Shown here one piece after another: positions 60,054-64,000 of a stretch of DNA of 64,000 nt; positions within the stretch are counted from its first letter, which is position 1; each line of letters begins with the position of its first letter. The translations under genes were made by a program, and so were the position numbers. A model generated the notes under the pieces. The model saw only the letters and a program-made list of their open reading frames with translations, was not told where the DNA came from and made no database searches. The stretch comes from Collinsella sp. BA40 (GTDB lineage: Bacteria > Actinomycetota > Coriobacteriia > Coriobacteriales > Coriobacteriaceae): contig NZ_VOWY01000001.1 of assembly GCF_008014645.1 (NCBI RefSeq), forward strand, positions 185,479 to 249,478. Reading direction: 5' to 3'.

Positions 60054-60367
60054 TGCGCGTGGAGACCCAGGCACCGGAGACCCGTATCAAGCTCCTCGAA
60101 GGCCGCATGACCTCTGCCGAGGAGCGCATCACGACGCATGGCAAGGAAATCGACGCGCTCACCGAGCAGCAGGTCCGCACGCAGGAGCGCGATGCGTTCC
60201 GCGACAAGCAGATGGCGAGCGTGGAGAGCAAGGTCGACCGCATCGACGGGAAGCTCGACCTGATGGCGGCGAAACCCGCGGAGAAATGGGACAAGGCTAC
60301 GTGGGTGGTCGTCGGCGTGATCATCACCGCCGTTTTGACCGCGGCCCTGTCGCGAATCGGATTCTAA
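60053..60367 (+). CDS. XhlA-like coiled-coil membrane protein
   Basis: This 104-residue protein has a coiled coil (RIKLLEGRMTSAEERITTHGKEIDALTEQQVRTQERDAF) and a C-terminal membrane helix (TWVVVGVIITAVLTAALSRIGF), the layout of hemolysin XhlA and related lysis-cassette proteins. ATG 60053 overlaps the fibre stop. It precedes the holin and amidase. Confidence 0.75.
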   Translation: MRVETQAPETRIKLLEGRMTSAEERITTHGKEIDALTEQQVRTQERDAFRDKQMASVESKVDRIDGKLDLMAAKPAEKWDKATWVVVGVIITAVLTAALSRIGF

Positions 60368-60377
60368 GGAGGTAACG

Positions 60378-60671
60378 ATGAACATCAATTGGCGTGTTCG
60401 ATTCAAAAATCCCATCTTCTGGGCGCAGTTGACCTGCTCCATCATCATGCCGCTGATCGTCGGCATGGGCGCCACATGGGAGGACATGACCACGTGGGAG
60501 GTGCTGGGCTCCACCATCATGGCGGCGCTCGGCAACCCCGTGGTGGTCGTGGCCATGCTCACGTCCGTATGGGCGTGCGTCACCGACCCCACGACCAGTG
60601 GCACATCCGACAGTGCCGCCGCCCTCGGGCGCTCCGAGGTCGCGCCGAACGCCAACCATCGGAAGGCCTAG
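60378..60671 (+). CDS. Holin (phi LC3-like)
   Basis: This 97-residue protein matches phi LC3-family holins: INWRVRFKNPIFWAQLTCSIIMPLIVGMG and GNPVVVVAMLTSVWACVTDPTTSGTSDS. Two hydrophobic segments and a polar tail. It makes the membrane lesion that frees the amidase. AAGGAGGT precedes ATG 60378. Confidence 0.87.
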   Translation: MNINWRVRFKNPIFWAQLTCSIIMPLIVGMGATWEDMTTWEVLGSTIMAALGNPVVVVAMLTSVWACVTDPTTSGTSDSAAALGRSEVAPNANHRKA

Positions 60672-60674
60672 ACG

Positions 60675-61544
60675 ATGGACTACAAAAATCTAAAGGCCGA
60701 CGTCGAGTTATATATCCCCAAGCACTTCACGTCCGGTCGCCGCGGGAGACGAATCGAGTTCGTGGGCATCCACCACACGGCTGCGGTCGGCCTGACCGTG
60801 CGCGGCTGCTACAACGTCTGGCAGACCCGTCCCGCGTCGGCTCACTACCTGGTGCAGCGAGACGGAGTGATTGGCCAGCTCGTCCACGATCGCGATACGG
60901 CCTGGGCGCTCGGGGACTTCGACGCCAACTGCCGCTCGGTCAACATCGAGCACGCCAACAACGGCTCAGACCCATGGACGGTGAGCGAGGCGTGCCTGGA
61001 CTCGGGCGCGCACCTCGTGGCGGCCCTGTGCATTGCCTACGGCTTGGGCCGACCTATGTGGGGCGGCAACGTGCGGCCGCATTCGATGTATATGGCGACA
61101 GCCTGCCCGGGCGAGCTGGCGCTCTCCCAACGCGATGCCTACATCGCTCGCGCGCAGCGCTACTACGACATGATGGCCGCTGGAGCGGCAGACGAGGAGG
61201 AAGAAGTGAAGGACGAGGATATCGAGAAGATCGCTCAGCGCGTTTGGACCATCGAGAAGGGCCGCGAGACCCACGACCGCTGCTATCGCATGACCTCCAT
61301 GCTGAAGGCCATGTGCGGTATCGGCGCCGAGGACACGACCGACCCCAAGAGCATCGCGGGCGAGATCTACAATCGCACCATCGACCGCTGGGCGCGATGC
61401 ACGGCCATGCTCAAGGCGATATGCGCCATCCCCAAGGAGTCCATGGCGATCGAGGACGTGCCAGAGGAGCTTGACTTCAGGCTGTCAGACTGGGACGTGG
61501 AGCGCATCGCCGAGCGCGTTGCCGAACTGGTCGCCGACCGATAA
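60675..61544 (+). CDS. Endolysin, N-acetylmuramoyl-L-alanine amidase
   Basis: This 289-residue protein has an amidase_2 domain (residues 15-165) with zinc-ligand region FVGIHHTA, AHYLVQRDG and RPHSMYMATACPGEL, cutting the peptide-glycan amide bond. The C-terminal 120 residues are charged and helical (DEDIEKIAQRVWTIEKGRETHDRCYRMTSML; DVERIAERVAELVADR) and may bind the cell wall. It starts 3 nt after the holin and closes the lysis cassette. Confidence 0.88.
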   Translation: MDYKNLKADVELYIPKHFTSGRRGRRIEFVGIHHTAAVGLTVRGCYNVWQTRPASAHYLVQRDGVIGQLVHDRDTAWALGDFDANCRSVNIEHANNGSDPWTVSEACLDSGAHLVAALCIAYGLGRPMWGGNVRPHSMYMATACPGELALSQRDAYIARAQRYYDMMAAGAADEEEEVKDEDIEKIAQRVWTIEKGRETHDRCYRMTSMLKAMCGIGAEDTTDPKSIAGEIYNRTIDRWARCTAMLKAICAIPKESMAIEDVPEELDFRLSDWDVERIAERVAELVADR

Positions 61545-61553
61545 CGAACGCTG

Positions 61554-61580
61554 CCCCTCTCGCTTCGGCGGGAGGGGTTT
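61554..61580 (+). terminator. Terminator after endolysin
   Basis: A 10-bp stem (61554-61563/61568-61577; one G-T pair) with a TTCG tetraloop, followed by TTT. It ends the late transcript. Confidence 0.88.
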
Positions 61581-61826
61581 GCTCGGTTCCGGTTTGGAGC
61601 ATCATGAAGCTGCTGGGGCTGATGGCTCGCATGGTCGAGTCATGAGAGACGGGGTAGAATAAAGTTGCCATAGTCCGGATATGCGTCATCGGCTGCAATC
61701 TATTCAAGGACTGCATAGGACAAGGTTCAAGCGGTGGCAGTCGGCAATAGCCCGTGTCCACTATGGTCGTTTCGTATAGTGCGAGCTACTAGGGTCGTGC
61801 GTCTGCTTTAACATGTTCGTGCAAGA
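61581..61826. other. Gap between lysis terminator and attR
   Basis: No coding frame with supportable start is present. An inverted repeat CACTAT...ATAGTG (61758-61781) and AT-richer sequence near attR could hold integrase arm sites, but none can be assigned. Confidence 0.4.
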
Positions 61827-61884
61827 ACTCAAAATCCTCCGCTGGCAACAGCGTGTGAGTTCGAATCTCACCTCGGGCACCATA
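61827..61884 (+). other. attR core
   Basis: Identical to 27857-27914 over 58 bp, holding the tRNA-Leu(CAA) 3' part without its 5' half. It marks the right prophage end. Confidence 0.92.
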
Positions 61885-62122
61885 GATTAGACAAGGGCCT
61901 CGGCAACGGGGCCCTTTACGTACCACGCCGAACTCACGCGAGTGCGCGAGCGTCTAGCAAACGCGCGAGCGTTTGTAGCGAGCGCGCGAAGGATGCCGGA
62001 GGCATCCGAGCGCCGCGGGCCGCGCAGTGGCACGCTTCGAATCTCACCTCGGGCACCATAGATTAGACAAGGGCCTCGGCAACGGGGCCCTTTACGTACC
62101 ACGCCGAACTCACGCGAGTGCG
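61860..62122 (+). repeat. 87-bp direct repeat with second tRNA-Leu 3' fragment
   Basis: 61860-61946 and 62036-62122 are identical over 87 bp. Each has the last 23 nt of tRNA-Leu, a GGGCC...GGGGCCC terminator-like hairpin and adjoining sequence. The 89 bp between them is GC-rich and resembles dispersed intergenic repeats. Confidence 0.88.
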
Positions 62123-62356
62123 ATTCATGGTGAAAGCGTGAAGAGCGCTCACTCTGTGATATTATGCAATCTGCACTGTGTGAACACAGTAGCCAAAGTG
62201 GGACAGTAAGTCCCCACCTTTCGGCGCCATTGAGCAGCTGTCTGGTCCAACAAGTTAGTAATGCAACGACAAGATTGTTGTCGTTATTATGCTTGCAAGA
62301 CCTGGATGCTGCTTATGGATCCGGGTCTTGTTTTCTATTCCGAAGGAGGTAAGGAC
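62123..62356 (+). promoter_or_regulatory. infC leader region
   Basis: TATTAT (62160-62165) is a possible -10 box, with no good -35. Hairpins CTGTG-TGAA-CACAG (about 62175-62190) and GTGGGAC...GTCCCCAC follow, then the attenuator-like stem at 62296-62330 and AGGAGGT at 62344-62350. The density of structure suggests regulated translation or transcription of the ribosomal operon. Confidence 0.5.
62296..62334 (+). terminator. Attenuator-like hairpin upstream of infC
   Basis: A 12-bp stem (62296-62307/62319-62330, one T-G pair) is followed by TTTT, 10 nt before the infC ribosome-binding site. It has full terminator form inside the leader, as expected of attenuation in infC-rpmI-rplT operons. Confidence 0.7.
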
Positions 62357-62914
62357 ATAGCTAAGTCTGATGACACCCGTATTAATGACGAGATCACCGG
62401 CACTACCTGCCGCCTGATCGGCGTCGACGGCTCGCAGCTCGGCCTGTTCGGCATCCGCGACGCCCAGCGCGTTGCAGATGAGCAGGGTCTCGACCTGGTC
62501 GAGATCGCCCCGAATGCAAACCCGCCGGTGTGCAGGGTCATGGATTACGGGAAGTTCAAGTACCAGCAGGCTATGAAGGCCAAGCAGGCTCGTAAGAACC
62601 AGTCCAAGGTCGAGGTCAAGGAAATGAAATTCCGCCCCAAGATCGACGTTGGCGATTACGAGACCAAGAAGGGCCATGTCCTGCGCTTCCTGAAGAAGGG
62701 TGCGCGCGTTAAGGTCACGATCATGTTCCGTGGCCGCGAGATGGCTCACCCCGAGCAGGGTCTCAACGTGCTCGAGCGTCTTTCCGAGGACCTCAAGCCC
62801 TACGCTACGGTCGAGTCGGCTCCCAAGCTTGAAGGCCGTAACATGCTCATGCTCCTCGCACCCATTAAGGGCGCCTTTGATAACGAGGCCAGCGGGGCCA
62901 AAAATGGCGAATAG
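62357..62914 (+). CDS. infC: Translation initiation factor IF-3 (probable AUA start)
   Basis: This 185-residue protein is IF-3: DTRINDEITGTTCRLIGVDGSQLGLFGIRDAQRVADEQGLDLVEIAPNANPPVCRVMDYGKFKYQ and the C-terminal KEMKFRPKIDVGDYETKKGHVLRFLKKGARVKVTIMFRGREM. It binds the 30S subunit and checks start codons. The family N-terminus aligns with an ATA codon at 62357, 6 nt after AGGAGGT. No ATG or GTG fits; upstream in-frame starts lie within the leader hairpin. E. coli infC starts with AUU and is autorepressed by IF-3; AUA would allow the same control. Confidence 0.88.
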   Translation: MAKSDDTRINDEITGTTCRLIGVDGSQLGLFGIRDAQRVADEQGLDLVEIAPNANPPVCRVMDYGKFKYQQAMKAKQARKNQSKVEVKEMKFRPKIDVGDYETKKGHVLRFLKKGARVKVTIMFRGREMAHPEQGLNVLERLSEDLKPYATVESAPKLEGRNMLMLLAPIKGAFDNEASGAKNGE

Positions 62915-62953
62915 CCATTTCTTCGTGTACGAGTAACCGAGAAGGAGAAGTTC

Positions 62954-63151
62954 ATGCCTAAGATGAAGTCCCATAGCGGCACCAAGAAGCGTTTCCGCCG
63001 CACCGGCACGGGCAAGATCATGCGCTGCAAGGCGTTCAAGAGCCACATCCTCACCAAGAAGACCACCAAGCGCAAGCGTGGCTTCCGCCAGGAGACCGAG
63101 CTGGCCGCTGCCGACAAGAAGGTCGTCAACGGCCGTCTCGCTGGCAACTAA
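62954..63151 (+). CDS. rpmI: 50S ribosomal protein L35
   Basis: This 65-residue basic protein matches L35 ([22 protein letters not shown] ... [16 protein letters not shown]). It is second in the infC operon. GAGAAGGAG precedes ATG 62954. Codon choice is strongly optimised. Confidence 0.95.
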   Translation: MPKMKSHSGTKKRFRRTGTGKIMRCKAFKSHILTKKTTKRKRGFRQETELAAADKKVVNGRLAGN

Positions 63152-63198
63152 GCCATCCCTTTAGTTTCCCCTCATCCATTTTTAGGAGTTGATTAGAT

Positions 63199-63558
63199 AT
63201 GGCACGTGTGAAGCGCGCTGTGAACGCCAAGAAGAAGCGTCGTACCGTCCTTAACCGCGCAAAGGGTTATTACGGTCAGGCGTCCCGCTCTTATAAGTAC
63301 GCCAAGGAGCAGGTGCAGCACTCCCTCCAGTACCAGTACCGCGATCGCCGCAACAAGAAGCGCGAGATCCGCAGCCTCTGGATCACCCGTATCAACGCCG
63401 CCGCTCGCATGAACGACATTTCCTACTCCCAGTTCATGCATGGCCTGAAGCTCGCCGGCATCGAGCTTGACCGCAAGGTCCTCGCTCAGATGGCGTACGA
63501 GGACATCGAGTCCTTCAACGAGCTCGCCGCCATCGCCAAGAAGGCACTCGAGGCTTAA
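63199..63558 (+). CDS. rplT: 50S ribosomal protein L20
   Basis: This 119-residue protein matches L20 ([61 protein letters not shown]). L20 binds 23S rRNA early in assembly and in several bacteria represses its own operon through the leader. TAGGAG precedes ATG 63199; the operon ends at the terminator at 63587. Confidence 0.95.
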   Translation: MARVKRAVNAKKKRRTVLNRAKGYYGQASRSYKYAKEQVQHSLQYQYRDRRNKKREIRSLWITRINAAARMNDISYSQFMHGLKLAGIELDRKVLAQMAYEDIESFNELAAIAKKALEA

Positions 63559-63586
63559 TTCTCCTCGAAGTACAACTTCGCTATAC

Positions 63587-63617
63587 AACAGGGTCCCATC
63601 ATCGGGGCCCTGTTTTT
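63587..63617 (+). terminator. Terminator after rplT
   Basis: AACAGGG (63587-63593) and CCCTGTT (63608-63614) with inner TCCC/GGGG pairing, followed by TTT, form a standard terminator. Confidence 0.9.
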
Positions 63618-64000
63618 GTATGCATGCAGATTGTTCGAAATGATCATGCAGAATTGTCTTGAGCCCGTGGACTTGCGAAACTTTCAAGATGCTGCGAACA
63701 ATCAGCACTCTTATTCGGCGAGCACGTTGGTTCGGGATAAGCGTAAGCGGGGATAGGGCTTCCCAGTATTTAATAGGAGGCATGAGCGGACGCTATGCGG
63801 CGGGGGCACCTTCCCGCACGGGCGTCGTCACCACAGTATGGTTGCTCGATCCCATCAGCTATTAATTCATTCGAACAAGAGGCGGGTTGCGCAACTATAT
63901 TGAAGCCAAGACCGCAATCTGAATCCTATGTTCAGCCAGATGTGTTCAAGTTGTGGAGGACGATATCCCCGGCGGCGGGGGAGCGGGGGTGTGGCAATAT
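63618..64000. other. Right-edge region without a supportable gene
   Basis: About 380 bp after the rplT terminator. The one open frame (63659-63865) lacks a ribosome-binding site and protein-like composition. AT-rich stretches near 63840-63930 may be promoter sequence for a gene beyond the window. Confidence 0.5.

Larger units (their letters stand above)
27857..61884. mobile_element. Complete-looking siphovirus-type prophage in tRNA-Leu
   Basis: Identical 58-bp cores at 27857-27914 and 61827-61884 bound an excisable unit of 33,970 bp. It carries the full temperate-phage order: integrase, repressor/Cro, replication, late regulator, terminase, portal, MuF, scaffold, capsid, connectors, tail, tail tip, fibres, holin and amidase. 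The long tape-measure gene (833 codons) and absence of sheath genes indicate a non-contractile tail. No structural gene is visibly broken, so it may be inducible. Confidence 0.93.

Noticed and set aside
61471..61662. 63-codon frame after the endolysin
   Set aside because: It overlaps the amidase end and crosses the lysis terminator; no ribosome-binding site.
63659..63865. 68-codon frame at the right edge
   Set aside because: No ribosome-binding site and no protein-like pattern; it lies in a terminator-adjacent gap.

Overview
The window is high-GC actinobacterial DNA. Gene content and codon use (integral PurL, a dlt operon, a liv branched-chain amino-acid transporter, Rel, infC-rpmI-rplT) suggest a gut coriobacterium, probably Collinsella or a close relative. 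The genus is an inference; no rRNA gene is present to settle it.

Host left arm (1-27912): the 5' end of purL on the minus strand; a FecCD-type importer (permease, ATPase, lipoprotein) with a small P-loop NTPase; a dlt D-alanylation operon with two dltD paralogues around dltB-dltC; hom on the minus strand; livJHMGF; cutC; a small XRE regulator; a RecJ nuclease fused to a RecQ-like helicase; rel; a metallo-beta-lactamase-fold hydrolase; class II fba; a transglutaminase-like protein; and tRNA-Leu(CAA).

Prophage (27857-61884): a siphovirus-type prophage of about 34.0 kb sits in the 3' end of tRNA-Leu(CAA), bounded by identical 58-bp att cores. The left end holds HicAB, an integrase and a RhuM-family protein on the minus strand, a three-gene MqsR-MqsA-SecB-like toxin-antitoxin-chaperone (TAC) operon, and a repressor/Cro switch. 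Next comes a cluster of tiny membrane-protein genes interleaved with two clearly related structured RNA elements and a possible third. The replication region has ParB, a second tyrosine recombinase, and an initiator gene with four 20-bp iterons inside it, a lambda-like origin layout. A small unit with its own promoter, palindrome and terminator follows. An ArpU-like regulator with four helically phased 10-bp repeats precedes the late genes: HNH, terminase, portal, a MuF protein with a nuclease-like toxin tail, two tRNAs, scaffold, capsid, connectors, tail genes with a -1 frameshift site, tape measure, tail tip, fibres, holin and amidase.

Host right arm (61885-64000): an 87-bp direct repeat carrying a further tRNA-Leu 3' fragment, which suggests earlier integration or duplication at this site. 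Then comes infC-rpmI-rplT, where infC appears to start at an AUA codon behind a terminator-like leader hairpin.

The strongest candidates for something new are the paired structured RNAs at 34021-34150 and 35153-35289, whose helices are supported by compensatory changes, and the prophage-borne MqsR-MqsA-SecB TAC operon. The MuF-nuclease fusion next to phage tRNAs, the palindrome-controlled small-protein unit at 41224-41842 and the RecJ-helicase fusion also merit attention.
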